Shown piece after piece: positions 18,013-26,725 of a stretch of 64,000 nt of DNA (positions are counted from its first letter, which is position 1; each line of letters starts with the position of its first letter). The notes under the pieces are model-generated. The model saw nothing but the letters and a program-made list of their open reading frames with translations. It ran no database searches and was not told the origin of the DNA. Source of the stretch: Bacillus sp. USDA818B3_A (GTDB lineage: Bacteria; Bacillota; Bacilli; Bacillales; Cytobacillaceae); the NCBI RefSeq assembly GCF_009928415.1, contig NZ_JAABNN010000005.1, positions 1 through 64,000 on the forward strand, given 5' to 3'. A program made the translations under genes and the position numbers.

Positions 18013-18044
18013 AAAAAGCACTACTTCTTAAAAGAAGTAATGCC
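18013..18044 (-). terminator. Terminator of the 82-aa gene
   Basis: GGCATTACTTCTT pairs with AAGAAGTAGTGC across a very short loop, followed by TTTTTATT on the - strand. Confidence 0.7.
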
Positions 18045-18050
18045 ATATGT

Positions 18051-18299
18051 TTACCCTATCTGCTCTTCATTCAATTCATGAGTCAATAATGATCTTTTAT
18101 TTGGAATGACCGTTAAATTCGATTTCTTTAATAGATATTGCATATGTTCGACAGGCATGGAACCATGTCCTTTACTGTCCCCTAAAATAAATTGGACTGT
18201 GATGCCATTATAGCTTTTCACCGTCATGGTTTCTGCAGAATTGAAAAACCCTTTTGCATTTTGCGAAATTTGATACCTATTACCTTCTTCGATTAACAT
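18051..18299 (-). CDS. Small hypothetical protein, 82 aa
   Basis: I do not recognise this protein. It is soluble, without membrane segments or cysteines, and has a short beta-rich middle (VKSYNGITVQFILGD). AAAAAGGAGTTCATT precedes the ATG and a clear hairpin follows, so it is probably a real monocistronic gene. Confidence 0.6.
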   Translation of the reverse strand: MLIEEGNRYQISQNAKGFFNSAETMTVKSYNGITVQFILGDSKGHGSMPVEHMQYLLKKSNLTVIPNKRSLLTHELNEEQIG

Positions 18300-18372
18300 G
18301 AATGAACTCCTTTTTATTTACTCTCTGTTAGTATGCCAATTTTAAAAATATACATACATAATTTTCCCAAAA

Positions 18373-18399
18373 TAAAAAGAGAGGTACATTCCTCTCTTC
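18373..18399 (-). terminator. Terminator of the DUF1292-like gene
   Basis: AAGAGAGG (18377-18384) and CCTCTCTT (18391-18398) form an 8-bp stem; the - strand continues TTTTTATTTT. Confidence 0.75.
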
Positions 18400-18404
18400 G
18401 ATCA

Positions 18405-18686
18405 TTATTCTTCCGCTTCTTCTTCATCCATCATTTCATCAAATGCGGCTGAAACTTTGTCAAATTCCTCATCGCTTTCAATGGCGGAAAAATCACCCTC
18501 TTCATCCACCTTTAAAAAGAAGATATCGATATCCTCCTCCGTTTCTTCCTGCCTTACGTCATCCGCAAAAGCAACAGCCACATAGTCATTTCCTTCAATT
18601 GTCATCACACCAAGAACTTCTACTTCCTGCTCTTCATTCGTTTCATCACTGATGGTAAAGATTTCGCCTACTTCAATTTTGCTCAT
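18405..18686 (-). CDS. DUF1292-like acidic protein
   Basis: This 93-aa, strongly acidic protein (about a third Glu and Asp) has the DUF1292-type layout: an N-terminal beta strand (GEIFTISDETNEEQEVEVLG), a central VAFADD segment and an acidic tail ending DEEEAEE. DUF1292 proteins (YrzB family) are common in bacilli and of unknown function. AAAGGGGAGTTAGTT is the ribosome site. The family assignment is moderate because the domain is small and its composition biased. Confidence 0.7.
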   Translation of the reverse strand: MSKIEVGEIFTISDETNEEQEVEVLGVMTIEGNDYVAVAFADDVRQEETEEDIDIFFLKVDEEGDFSAIESDEEFDKVSAAFDEMMDEEEAEE

Positions 18687-18818
18687 AACTAACTCCCCTT
18701 TTCTTTCAAAATAAATGTTACAGACAGTATCTCATAAAATCTTGTCCATACCAAATTTTACCCATGTTATTATGGTACTATAAAGCAGAATCCGATAAAT
18801 TTTAAGGGAGAATTAATT

Positions 18819-19115
18819 ATGCATTCAAAAGAATTAGAAGAAAAAATCATTCAACACTACCAAGGTGAGGAAAAAATGATGATCCTTGTCTTTGCCCAGT
18901 GGTGTATTAATCACAGCCTTAATCCCGAAGAATTATATTTACGCGCCTACCCATCCCAGTCTTCCAATCCGGCATTAAAAGAAGCAATCGAGTTAACTGT
19001 TCCAAAAGAGGAAGCAGGAGAAATTGCCGACCAGACGTTACTCGGTGTACTTTCACTATTCGGTAATGATGACCTTGCATTTGTCGTAACAGAGGAAATA
19101 CAAAAAAGAAAATAA
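18819..19115 (+). CDS. Small hypothetical protein, 98 aa
   Basis: This soluble, mostly helical 98-aa protein is not one I recognise. It has an amphipathic N-terminal half (LEEKIIQHYQGEEKMMILVF) and an acidic middle. TTAAGGGAGAATTA precedes its ATG and a strong bidirectional hairpin follows 2-3 bp after the stop, so it looks like an intact monocistronic gene convergent with feoB. Confidence 0.65.
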   Translation: MHSKELEEKIIQHYQGEEKMMILVFAQWCINHSLNPEELYLRAYPSQSSNPALKEAIELTVPKEEAGEIADQTLLGVLSLFGNDDLAFVVTEEIQKRK

Positions 19116-19117
19116 AC

Positions 19118-19160
19118 CAAGACACCAGTTTCCACGAAAAAACTGGTGTCTTAGTTTTTT
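19118..19160. terminator. Bidirectional terminator
   Basis: AAGACACCAGTTT pairs perfectly with AAACTGGTGTCTT and is followed by AGTTTTTT; it separates the convergent 98-aa gene and feoB C-half. Confidence 0.85.
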
Positions 19161-20532
19161 ACAGAATACCCAGCCATCTAACTGTTTGAGTAATCACTAA
19201 CGGAACAAGGATCGCAATGACAGTTGGAATCAGAAACGCTAAAAACGTCCATTTCTTGCTCTTTGTTTCTTTATAAATATTCAGGAGAGTCGTTCCGCAT
19301 GGATAATGCAAGAGGGAGAATAACATCATATTCAAGGCTGTAAGCCACGTCCAGCCATGGTCAAGGAATATTTTCTTCAAATCGACCAGATTATCCACTT
19401 CGGTTAACGATCCAGTGGATAGATATCCCATCAAAAGGATTGGCAGAACAATTTCATTGGCCGGCAGACCTAAGATGAACGCCATCATGATATATCCATC
19501 AAGGCCAAGCAGCTTGCCAAACGGGTCTAAAAAGTTTACAGCATACATGAGAATACTCGTATCCCCGATAAAAATATTTGCAAACACCCAGGTCAAAATC
19601 GCGGCAGGAGCTGCTACTTTAACCGCGCGAACCAAGACCGACCAGGATTTGGTTAAGGATGAGCGGATGACCGTATCAAGGATTTTCGGTTTCCTGTATG
19701 GCGGCAGCTCTAACGTATAATGGGTCGGCACCCCTTTAAGGGCCGTTTTTGATAGTATCCAAGATACAAAGAAGGTCACGATGATGCCAAACAAGACAAT
19801 TCCGACGATTACCCCTGTGGTTATTAAGGATTTTATTCCCCCTGTAAAATTAGCAGCCATAAATAACGATGCTAACAGAATCAAGGTGCCCCAGCGGCCA
19901 TTACAAGGAACAAAATTATTAGTTAAAATAGCAAGCATTCTTTCCCGCGGCGACTCAATGATTCTAGTTGAAATGACGGCGGCCGCATTACAGCCGAACC
20001 CCATTGCCATCGTTAACGATTGTTTTCCATGTGCCCCAACTCTCTTAAAAAGCCGATCCATATTAAAGGCAACTCTTGGCAGATAGCCATAATTCTCTAA
20101 AAGCGCGAAAGCTGGGAAGAAAATGGCCATCGGCGGAAGCATCACACTAACTACCCATGTAGTCCCTCTATATAAACCTAGTACAAGAATGCCGTGAAGC
20201 CAATCCGGTGCATGAAGGGCATGAAAGAGAACTGTTATTTGTGACTCGATATATCCAAACATCTCAGCAAGCATGGATGATGGGATATTGGCTCCAGCAA
20301 TCGTCAGGTAAAACAGAACGCCTAACATCGTGATCATGATTGGAAAGCCAAAAATAGGAGAAGTGAAGATCGAATCAAGTTTTTCTGTCCGGGTATCTTG
20401 TTTTGACTTGGTAAAAGTAATTCCTTCTTTACATAACTGACGGCTTTGTTGGTATAGCTGCTGGACAATGTCGTCGCGCAGCTTTTCATTGGACAGAGCT
20501 TGCGCCTCTGAATATAGCTCCTGAATACTCAT
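19159..20532 (-). CDS. FeoB membrane half (nucleoside-recognition/Gate domain protein)
   Basis: This 457-aa protein corresponds to the membrane part of the ferrous-iron transporter FeoB: about eight helices, two Gate domains and the FeoB-C region, with conserved stretches GFGCNAAAVISTRIIESPRERMLA and LGLPANEIVLPILLMGY. It lacks a GTPase domain; that is encoded by the separate gene just upstream, with only 2 bp between the stop and this ATG. The N-terminal 70 residues look like the end of the spacer helices of a fused FeoB. It moves Fe2+ across the cytoplasmic membrane with its partner. Confidence 0.9.
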   Translation of the reverse strand: MSIQELYSEAQALSNEKLRDDIVQQLYQQSRQLCKEGITFTKSKQDTRTEKLDSIFTSPIFGFPIMITMLGVLFYLTIAGANIPSSMLAEMFGYIESQITVLFHALHAPDWLHGILVLGLYRGTTWVVSVMLPPMAIFFPAFALLENYGYLPRVAFNMDRLFKRVGAHGKQSLTMAMGFGCNAAAVISTRIIESPRERMLAILTNNFVPCNGRWGTLILLASLFMAANFTGGIKSLITTGVIVGIVLFGIIVTFFVSWILSKTALKGVPTHYTLELPPYRKPKILDTVIRSSLTKSWSVLVRAVKVAAPAAILTWVFANIFIGDTSILMYAVNFLDPFGKLLGLDGYIMMAFILGLPANEIVLPILLMGYLSTGSLTEVDNLVDLKKIFLDHGWTWLTALNMMLFSLLHYPCGTTLLNIYKETKSKKWTFLAFLIPTVIAILVPLVITQTVRWLGIL

Positions 20533-20534
20533 AT

Positions 20535-21224
20535 CTACACCACCTCTGGTACAAATCTTTTATTCAATTCTTGAAGCAATGCCTCGTCACCATCTAGTAA
20601 TCTTAAAGAAACCCATCGTGATGATAAATCATCCCCAATCAGTTGCCGGACCTTAGGTTCAATCACTTTTATCTTTTCTTCAATTTCATCCGCATACTTT
20701 GTCTGGACGGGATTACACTCAATTTTTCCTGTTACGATGCGGTCAAGCGTATCAAGAAGCATCGGGAAGCCCTTTTTGTTCCGGGCTGAAATTTTAATTA
20801 CAGGTACGCCTAAGCGGTTCGTTAACAGCCTTTCATTGATGTGGATTCCCTGTTGTTCAGCAATATCAATAAGATTAATGCAAATGACTACATTTTTTGT
20901 CATCTCTAATACCTGTAAAGCGAGATTGAAATTACGCTCTAATGAGGTCGCATCCAAGACGACGAGCGTGACATCTGGCTTATCAAAGACAATATAGTTT
21001 CTAGCAACCTCTTCATCTGTTGAATTGGAAAAAAGTGAATATGTCCCGGGAAGATCAATTAACTGGAAGGTCTTATCCTTGAAAGGAACGCTGCCCTCTG
21101 CAAGGGTAACGGTTTTCCCTGCCCAGTTTCCGGTATGCTGTCTAAGACCTGTCAGCGCATTAAATAAGGTGCTTTTTCCTGTATTCGGGTTACCTGCTAA
21201 TGCGATTCTGTATTCATTCCCCAT
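20535..21224 (-). CDS. FeoB GTPase half (small GTPase domain protein)
   Basis: This 229-aa protein has the G domain of FeoB: P-loop GNPNTGKST (11-19), switch I region HTGNWAGKTV, G3 DLPGTYSL, and NLID for G4, followed by the helical spacer. The start chosen is the ATG at 21224 (MGNEYRIALAG), which overlaps the feoA stop by 11 bp; the reading frame extends further upstream to 21338 but through feoA sequence. It ends FVPEVV with a genuine stop 2 bp before the membrane half. FeoB is thus split at the spacer and could bind as a complex with the membrane half. Confidence 0.92.
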   Translation of the reverse strand: MGNEYRIALAGNPNTGKSTLFNALTGLRQHTGNWAGKTVTLAEGSVPFKDKTFQLIDLPGTYSLFSNSTDEEVARNYIVFDKPDVTLVVLDATSLERNFNLALQVLEMTKNVVICINLIDIAEQQGIHINERLLTNRLGVPVIKISARNKKGFPMLLDTLDRIVTGKIECNPVQTKYADEIEEKIKVIEPKVRQLIGDDLSSRWVSLRLLDGDEALLQELNKRFVPEVV

Positions 21225-21468
21225 TTGACAACAGCTCCCCTTCGATTTGTGAACTTTCCTCTTTTCTGAGGGCAATCGTCGTTTGACTGACGCGGAAGGC
21301 AATCGGATCACCCAAGGGACTCTTACGAACCACTTCAACTAACGCTCCTGTCACAAATCCAAGATCCAACAGTCTTCTTCTCATCACACCTTCTAGATTT
21401 AAGGATGTTATTTTGATTAAATTCCCTTTTTCACCATTTACTAATTTGATTTTTTTAGTATAAGCCAT
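21214..21468 (-). CDS. feoA: FeoA family protein
   Basis: This 84-aa SH3-like protein has the FeoA pattern LNLEGVMRRRLLDLGFVTGALVEVVRKSPLGDPIAFRV. FeoA is a small cytosolic partner of the FeoB iron transporter. It heads the operon and overlaps the feoB GTPase gene by 11 bp. AAAGGGGAAAGAG precedes the start. No clear Fur box was identified by eye in the 127 bp to the divergent-facing side. Confidence 0.93.
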   Translation of the reverse strand: MAYTKKIKLVNGEKGNLIKITSLNLEGVMRRRLLDLGFVTGALVEVVRKSPLGDPIAFRVSQTTIALRKEESSQIEGELLSNGE

Positions 21469-21555
21469 CTCTCTTTCCCCTTTTTCAAAGTTTTTACCGT
21501 GCGCAACTTTTCTTTAATTATATGTAAAAGTACAAAGTATTGTCACGCTAAAGAT

Positions 21556-21584
21556 AAAAAAAAGCAGCCTTTTTTTGGCCGCAG
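21556..21584 (-). terminator. Terminator of the nuclease-helicase gene
   Basis: GCGGCC and GGCTGC (with G-T pairing) flank an A7 loop and lead into a run of eight Ts on the - strand, 12 bp after the stop codon. Confidence 0.75.
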
Positions 21585-21595
21585 TAAATCTTTCA

Positions 21596-23872
21596 TTAAA
21601 TTATGACAAAATTGCTCCATTCGCTTGGAAGAAGCTGTTGATACTGCACTTGCAGGAACCGATCATCGATTAAGACAATCGTTCCATGATCATGTTCAGA
21701 ACGGATCAATCTCCCTCCTGCTTGCAACACCTTATTAACACCAGGAAAAACATAGGCATACTCATATCCATTTTTCCCTTGGGCTGAAAAATGGTCCTTG
21801 ATAAGATTCCGTTCCAAACAAAGCTGCGGCAGACCTACTCCAATCACGGCCACCCCGTTTAAACGGTCACCGATGAGATCCACACCTTCCGAGAATATTC
21901 CGCCAAGAACAGCAAAACCAACCAATGTCCCCGTTTGATTTGGTTTGAAGGCAGCTAAAAAGGCTTCTCTTTCTAATTCAGACATTCCTGTTTCTTGAAC
22001 AATGGTTGGGATGTCTTCGTTCTTTTCTTTAAACAGCTGATAAACGGACGTCAAGTATTGATAAGAGGGAAAGAATACCAGGTAATTTCCTGGACGTCTG
22101 GTTACTAAGGAATGAATCACTTTAATAATCTCACCCTTTGTCCGCTCGCGGTCACGATAGCGAGTTGAAAGCGGCTTGATAAATACATCCACCTGCTCTG
22201 CCTTAAAAGGGGATGGGATCCTTATCTGATAATCACCTTCAACTCCCCCTAAAATGTCCTGATAATAGGGCATGGGCGAAAGCGTGGCCGAAAAAAAGAT
22301 TTTGGCCCGAAACCCTTTCCCCATTTGCCCTAGAAATTGCGATGGATTCACACAGAACAATTTAATTCGTATGTCCTTACGATCCTTACTTACATAAATG
22401 ACATAATGCTCATCAAGCAGTTCGGTTATTTTTAAAAATTGATTAACTGAAAAATACGTGTCCAGTATTAATGAAGAAGGTTGGAATGGTAATACCTGCT
22501 CTGCTGCCAAGATGAATTCACTGAGTTCTTTTATAAAATCCTCCTCCAGTAAATCAATCACAAACTCTTTTTCATCGTCATTGATCTTTTTCAATTGGAT
22601 GAATCTTGAATTGATCTTTTTGGCAGACTCATAGACAGCCGGATGCACTCCTTTAGATTCTTTCTTTAACTGGAGAAAAGGCTCTTTGTTTATGGCAGCA
22701 GAAAACATCTCACGGCCTCGGTCCACAAGATTATGAGCCTCATCAACGAGCAGAGCGGTAGATTTCTTCTGTTCTTCGAGCAGCCGTTTCAAGGACACGC
22801 GCGGTTCAAAGATATAATTATAATCACAAATAATCGCATCTGCCGAATAAGCAAGGTCAAGCGAATATTCGAAGGGACAGACCTTATGTTTCCGGGCATA
22901 ACGCTCAATGACTTCTCGATTCATCGAGTTTTCATTTGTTAAAATATCAAGGACTGCGCCATTAATCCGATCATAATAACCGTTCGCAAACTCACATGTT
23001 TCCTTTTGACAGTTTGTTTCCTCTTGAAAACAAATCTTGTCCTTTGCGGTGAGCGTCACCGCCTTCATACATAATCCACAGGAAGCCATTCGGGCAATCG
23101 CTTCTTCGGCAGTCGTACGTGTGATTGTTTTGGCCGTAAGATAAAAAACACGGTTTAGCTGCCCTTCACCCATTGCCTTCATCGCTGGAAAAAGCGTTGA
23201 GATGGTTTTTCCAATTCCTGTAGGGGCTTTTGCAAATAAACTCTTTTGATCGACAATCGTCTTATAAACCGCTCCTGCCAACTTCCGCTGGCCATTTCGA
23301 TAGGATTTAAATGGAAATGCCAGTTCTCTGCAGCTTTCATTTCTTTTCGTGCGATGGTCATGCATGAGTCTGGCATATGGTGCATAGCTCTTAATGACAT
23401 CTGCTGCAAATGCCTCAAGTCCTTTTGTTGAAAATCTCTGTTTGAAAATCTTTTTCTCTTCGGTTTCCACATGGACATAGGTCAGCTGGACATCCATTTC
23501 TTCTAGTTCCCTGTCCTTGGCGATGATGTAGGCATACATTTTTGCCTGGGCCCAGTGTACAGGATACCCCTCCGTGTCCCATTGGCCGCTTGGCTGAGAG
23601 AAAGATTTGATTTCGTCGATGATTACAGAATCATCATCAAACAAAAGCCCATCACAGCGGCCGTCAATGATGTAGATGAGTCCATCGTAAGGAATCTCAG
23701 TACTGACGTATACTTCCTTTTGGTCGCCCTCTTTGTAGGACTTTTGAATTTTCTGATGGATTCTTGTCCCGTCTGTAAGTGCGGTTTGCGAGCGGAACCG
23801 TGCATCAATACTGCCGCTGGAAAACACATATTCAACTAATGTTCTTACCGATATTCGAACCTCTGTCGTCAC
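21596..23872 (-). CDS. PD-(D/E)XK nuclease fused to XPD/DinG-family DNA helicase
   Basis: This 758-aa protein has two parts. Residues 1-150 look like a Cas4/RecB-type PD-(D/E)XK nuclease: His39 in GTRIHQ, Asp74 in DGRCDG, Glu87-x-Lys89 in DEIKS and Gln109 in HWAQAKMYAY. Residues 200-758 form an XPD/Rad3-type superfamily 2 helicase: Walker A APTGIGKT (216-223), DEAH (377-380), and the end motif GRLIRSE. Cysteines between Walker A and DEAH (CGLC, CFQEETNCQKETC) fit the Fe-S cluster domain of this family. Such fusions occur in several Firmicutes and may process single-stranded or branched DNA; the physiological role is unclear. It is monocistronic. Confidence 0.88.
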   Translation of the reverse strand: MTTEVRISVRTLVEYVFSSGSIDARFRSQTALTDGTRIHQKIQKSYKEGDQKEVYVSTEIPYDGLIYIIDGRCDGLLFDDDSVIIDEIKSFSQPSGQWDTEGYPVHWAQAKMYAYIIAKDRELEEMDVQLTYVHVETEEKKIFKQRFSTKGLEAFAADVIKSYAPYARLMHDHRTKRNESCRELAFPFKSYRNGQRKLAGAVYKTIVDQKSLFAKAPTGIGKTISTLFPAMKAMGEGQLNRVFYLTAKTITRTTAEEAIARMASCGLCMKAVTLTAKDKICFQEETNCQKETCEFANGYYDRINGAVLDILTNENSMNREVIERYARKHKVCPFEYSLDLAYSADAIICDYNYIFEPRVSLKRLLEEQKKSTALLVDEAHNLVDRGREMFSAAINKEPFLQLKKESKGVHPAVYESAKKINSRFIQLKKINDDEKEFVIDLLEEDFIKELSEFILAAEQVLPFQPSSLILDTYFSVNQFLKITELLDEHYVIYVSKDRKDIRIKLFCVNPSQFLGQMGKGFRAKIFFSATLSPMPYYQDILGGVEGDYQIRIPSPFKAEQVDVFIKPLSTRYRDRERTKGEIIKVIHSLVTRRPGNYLVFFPSYQYLTSVYQLFKEKNEDIPTIVQETGMSELEREAFLAAFKPNQTGTLVGFAVLGGIFSEGVDLIGDRLNGVAVIGVGLPQLCLERNLIKDHFSAQGKNGYEYAYVFPGVNKVLQAGGRLIRSEHDHGTIVLIDDRFLQVQYQQLLPSEWSNFVII

Positions 23873-23927
23873 CCATTCACCAACTCACTAAATAAGAATG
23901 TATGTTTGTATTCTATTATATCAAAAG

Positions 23928-23960
23928 GCAAAAAAATAGCGCATTTCTGCACTATTTTCA
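23928..23960 (-). terminator. Terminator candidate downstream of proA
   Basis: AAATAGTGC pairs with GCGCTATTT and leads into TTTTGCC on the - strand, about 35-65 bp after the proA stop codon. Confidence 0.6.
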
Positions 23961-23996
23961 TGATCGTCATTCGGAAGCCTGCTTTCGCTTTTTTTA

Positions 23997-25244
23997 TTAC
24001 GAGCGAATTTGTCCTGTTCCCCTGACAATTGCCTTCGTTGTTGTTAATGCCTTCAGCCCCATTGGTCCGCGGGCATGAAGCTTTTGCGTGCTAATCCCAA
24101 TCTCAGCACCGTAGCCAAACTGTTCCCCATCCGTAAAACGAGTGGATGCATTATGGTAGAGAACCGCTGCATCAACCGCCTGGAAAAATAACCGTACATT
24201 TTCCGCATTTTCACCAATGATCGCCTCAGAGTGCTTGGTTCCATATTGATCGATATGGCCAATCGCTTCTTTTACATCACTTACTTGCTTGACTGCTAAA
24301 ATCGCGTCTAAAAATTCAACTTCCCAATCCTGCTCGGTTGCTGGGGTCACAAACGAATATCCGGTAACCAACGATTGATCCCCGCGTAATTCAACCCCTT
24401 TTTCATGTAAACGAGTCAATAACTCTGAGGTATGCGGCCAGTTTTCATGAATTAGAACCGTTTCAGCGGCATTACAAACGGATGGACGATGTAATTTTGC
24501 ATTGATCGCAATCTCAATCGCCATTTCCTTTTCCGCCGATTCGTCGATAAACACATGACAGTTGCCTACTCCCGTTTCCAAGACAGGTACTGTCGCATTC
24601 TGAACGACTGTTTGAATGAGCCCTGCGCCGCCGCGTGGGATAAGTACATCTAAATATTCATTTAACCGAAACATTTCTGAGGCTGTTTCCCGGCTCGTAT
24701 CCTCAAGCAGTTGGACTGCATCCTCAGGGATTGCCGTTCCTGCTAATGCATCTCGCATGACTTTAACAAGGGCTTTATTGGAATGAATGGCTGAAGAACT
24801 GCCTCGTAAAAGTACTGCATTACCAGCTTTTAAACAAAGGCTTCCTGCATCAACCGTTACGTTTGGACGCGCCTCATACACCATGCCGACCACTCCAAGG
24901 GGAACACGGATGGTTTCAATTTGTAATCCATTGGGTCTCTCCCAAGCTTCAATCGTCTCGCCTATTGGATCATCGATTTTAACGAGCTGGCGCACACCAT
25001 CAACAATCTGTTCGATCCTTTCTTCCGTTAAAAGCAATCGGTCAAGAAGAGAGGCAGAAAGTCCGCGGTCTTTTCCTGCTTCGATATCTTTTGCATTCTC
25101 ACTTAAGATGAATTCCTTTTCCGTTAAAAGATGGTCAGCCATTTTCAACAGTGCCTCGTTCTTTTCAACCGTAGACAGCATTCCTAATTGCTTTGACGCC
25201 TTTTTAAGTTTCTTTGCTTTTTCTAACAGTTCTCCCATTCCCAC
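23997..25244 (-). CDS. proA: Gamma-glutamyl phosphate reductase (glutamate-5-semialdehyde dehydrogenase)
   Basis: This 415-aa enzyme catalyses the second step of proline synthesis, NADPH-dependent reduction of glutamyl-5-phosphate to glutamate-5-semialdehyde. The catalytic Cys257 lies in [12 protein letters not shown], and the aldehyde dehydrogenase-like nucleotide-binding region carries [20 protein letters not shown]. Length and motifs are normal. It follows proB with no gap: the last base of the proB stop abuts the proA start, so translation is coupled. The pair is under the T-box at 26391-26625. Confidence 0.97.
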   Translation of the reverse strand: MGMGELLEKAKKLKKASKQLGMLSTVEKNEALLKMADHLLTEKEFILSENAKDIEAGKDRGLSASLLDRLLLTEERIEQIVDGVRQLVKIDDPIGETIEAWERPNGLQIETIRVPLGVVGMVYEARPNVTVDAGSLCLKAGNAVLLRGSSSAIHSNKALVKVMRDALAGTAIPEDAVQLLEDTSRETASEMFRLNEYLDVLIPRGGAGLIQTVVQNATVPVLETGVGNCHVFIDESAEKEMAIEIAINAKLHRPSVCNAAETVLIHENWPHTSELLTRLHEKGVELRGDQSLVTGYSFVTPATEQDWEVEFLDAILAVKQVSDVKEAIGHIDQYGTKHSEAIIGENAENVRLFFQAVDAAVLYHNASTRFTDGEQFGYGAEIGISTQKLHARGPMGLKALTTTKAIVRGTGQIRS

Positions 25245-26357
25245 TCACTCCTTTGGTAATGTAACCCAGTTATCTCGATGGATCACTTCTGCTTTTTTAT
25301 TAATCGAAAAGCTTTTCGCTTTTTCACTTGATAATCCTTTAACATTGATTAAATCTTCTGCGGAATAATAAACCTGACCTTTACCGACGATTTTCCCTCG
25401 TTTGTTTCTAACTTCTACAACATCCAAGGCATTAAAGTCACCATTGACTTTAGTAACGCCGACCGGCAATAGGCTTTTTCCATGAAAAAGAATCGCATTC
25501 TCTGCCCCATCATCAATCTCAATCACGCCGCCAACTTGGGAATGATAGGCAATCCATTGTTTTCTCATTTGCATCTGTGAATTGAAGGGGCCGCCAATAT
25601 AGGTTCCATCCCCTTTTCCCGCTAAAATATCGGCCAATTTTTCTTTCCCTTGACCGGTACCAACAAAGACGCTCACACCCAGTGAGAGTGCTTTCTTTGC
25701 AGCGGTCAATTTTGATTTCATGCCCCCTGTGCCAACGGATGACCCGCTTTCCCCGGCAAAACCAAGCAATTCGTCAGAAACCTCTGGGATAAAATTAAAC
25801 TTCTTGGCATTTTTTGATACCTTTGGGTTACCATCATAAAGTCCGTTAATATCTGTTAGAATAATCAAGGCATTGGCGTGTAAAAAGCCGCTGACAAGTG
25901 CCGATAATAGATCATTGTCACCAAAGGTTAATTCCTCAATCGATACGGAATCATTTTCATTGATAATCGGCAAGACACCACGCCCAAGCAGCTCATGAAT
26001 AGTAGAAAATAGATTTTGAAAGCGGGTTTGGCTGTAAAAATCTTCTCTTGTTAGTAAGATTTGAGCAGGCATCATATCAAACTCTTTAAAAAGTTCAATA
26101 TAATGCTGCATTAACAGCCCTTGCCCAACTGCGGCGGCCGCCTGTTTCCCAGCTGTCGTTTTGGGTCTTGTCGGATAGCCCAGTGAGCCAAATCCTGCTG
26201 CAACAGCACCGGATGAAATCAAGAGGACTTCATGCCCCTGTGCTTTTAAGTAGGCGAGAGCCTCCACATGATCACGCATTTTCTCTTCGGAAATTGTTCC
26301 CGTCGCATTTGTTAATGAGCTGCTTCCAATTTTAACGACCACCAGCTGTTTTTTCAT
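25245..26357 (-). CDS. proB: Glutamate 5-kinase
   Basis: This 370-aa enzyme catalyses the first step of proline synthesis, ATP-dependent phosphorylation of glutamate. The amino-acid kinase domain opens with [10 protein letters not shown] and contains LLTREDF and INENDSVS, and [18 protein letters not shown]-terminal PUA domain (about 275-355) is present, as in long bacterial ProB that is feedback-inhibited by proline. It begins at ATG 26357 after GAAAGG, downstream of the T-box terminator, and is followed directly by proA. Confidence 0.97.
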   Translation of the reverse strand: MKKQLVVVKIGSSSLTNATGTISEEKMRDHVEALAYLKAQGHEVLLISSGAVAAGFGSLGYPTRPKTTAGKQAAAAVGQGLLMQHYIELFKEFDMMPAQILLTREDFYSQTRFQNLFSTIHELLGRGVLPIINENDSVSIEELTFGDNDLLSALVSGFLHANALIILTDINGLYDGNPKVSKNAKKFNFIPEVSDELLGFAGESGSSVGTGGMKSKLTAAKKALSLGVSVFVGTGQGKEKLADILAGKGDGTYIGGPFNSQMQMRKQWIAYHSQVGGVIEIDDGAENAILFHGKSLLPVGVTKVNGDFNALDVVEVRNKRGKIVGKGQVYYSAEDLINVKGLSSEKAKSFSINKKAEVIHRDNWVTLPKE

Positions 26358-26390
26358 GATTCGAACGACCTTTCATAATAAAAAATAAAA

Positions 26391-26625
26391 AAAACGATTC
26401 CTCTGTCCTAAAAAAAGGACGGAAGAATCGTTTCCGCGGTACCACCTTTGTTGATGCAAGTGCATCCTCTTGAACCCGTAACGAGGGAGACGGCTTATGT
26501 TTGCATAAGCAGCTATTCCTAGGGCAGGTTCAAACACCTTTCTGCGAGAAACCTTTCAGCCGGTGGGTTTCACTCTCTAACACATTCCAATGATTTACTA
26601 GTCCCTTACCATTTTCGATTTATAA
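26391..26625 (-). promoter_or_regulatory. T-box leader (tRNA-Pro sensing) of proBA
   Basis: Read on the - strand the leader has the T-box hallmark GGTGGTACCGCGG (26446-26434) followed by a long terminator: AAACGATTC...GAATCGTTT with an A/T-rich loop and T run (26433-26392). A likely stem I specifier loop reads GAACCTGCC, giving the Pro codon CCT at 26528-26526. T-boxes bind uncharged tRNA and switch from terminator to antiterminator, so proBA is probably switched on by proline shortage. The family and mechanism are established; the specifier choice is my reading. Confidence 0.9.
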
Positions 26626-26683
26626 TTTATTTGATTATCTTAAGAAATTAGAAAATTGTCAAGATAGTAACTCAGAAAATAAT

Positions 26684-26720
26684 AAAAAAAGCTACGAGGC
26701 TTTGATGATTTAGCCCCGAA
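26684..26720 (-). terminator. Terminator of the disrupted FAD oxidoreductase gene
   Basis: CGGGGCT and AGCCTCG pair around an 11-nt loop, then TAGCTTTTTTT on the - strand, directly after the second fragment. Confidence 0.6.
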
Positions 26721-26725
26721 CATTT

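Noticed and set aside
21225..21338. Upstream extension of the FeoB GTPase half
   Set aside because: The extra 38 codons lie inside feoA in another frame and have basic, unconserved composition; ATG 21224 starts the conserved G domain.
24787..25368. 193-codon open frame opposite proA/proB
   Set aside because: Antisense to two firm genes, and its Ser/Phe-rich composition is that of a shadow frame.
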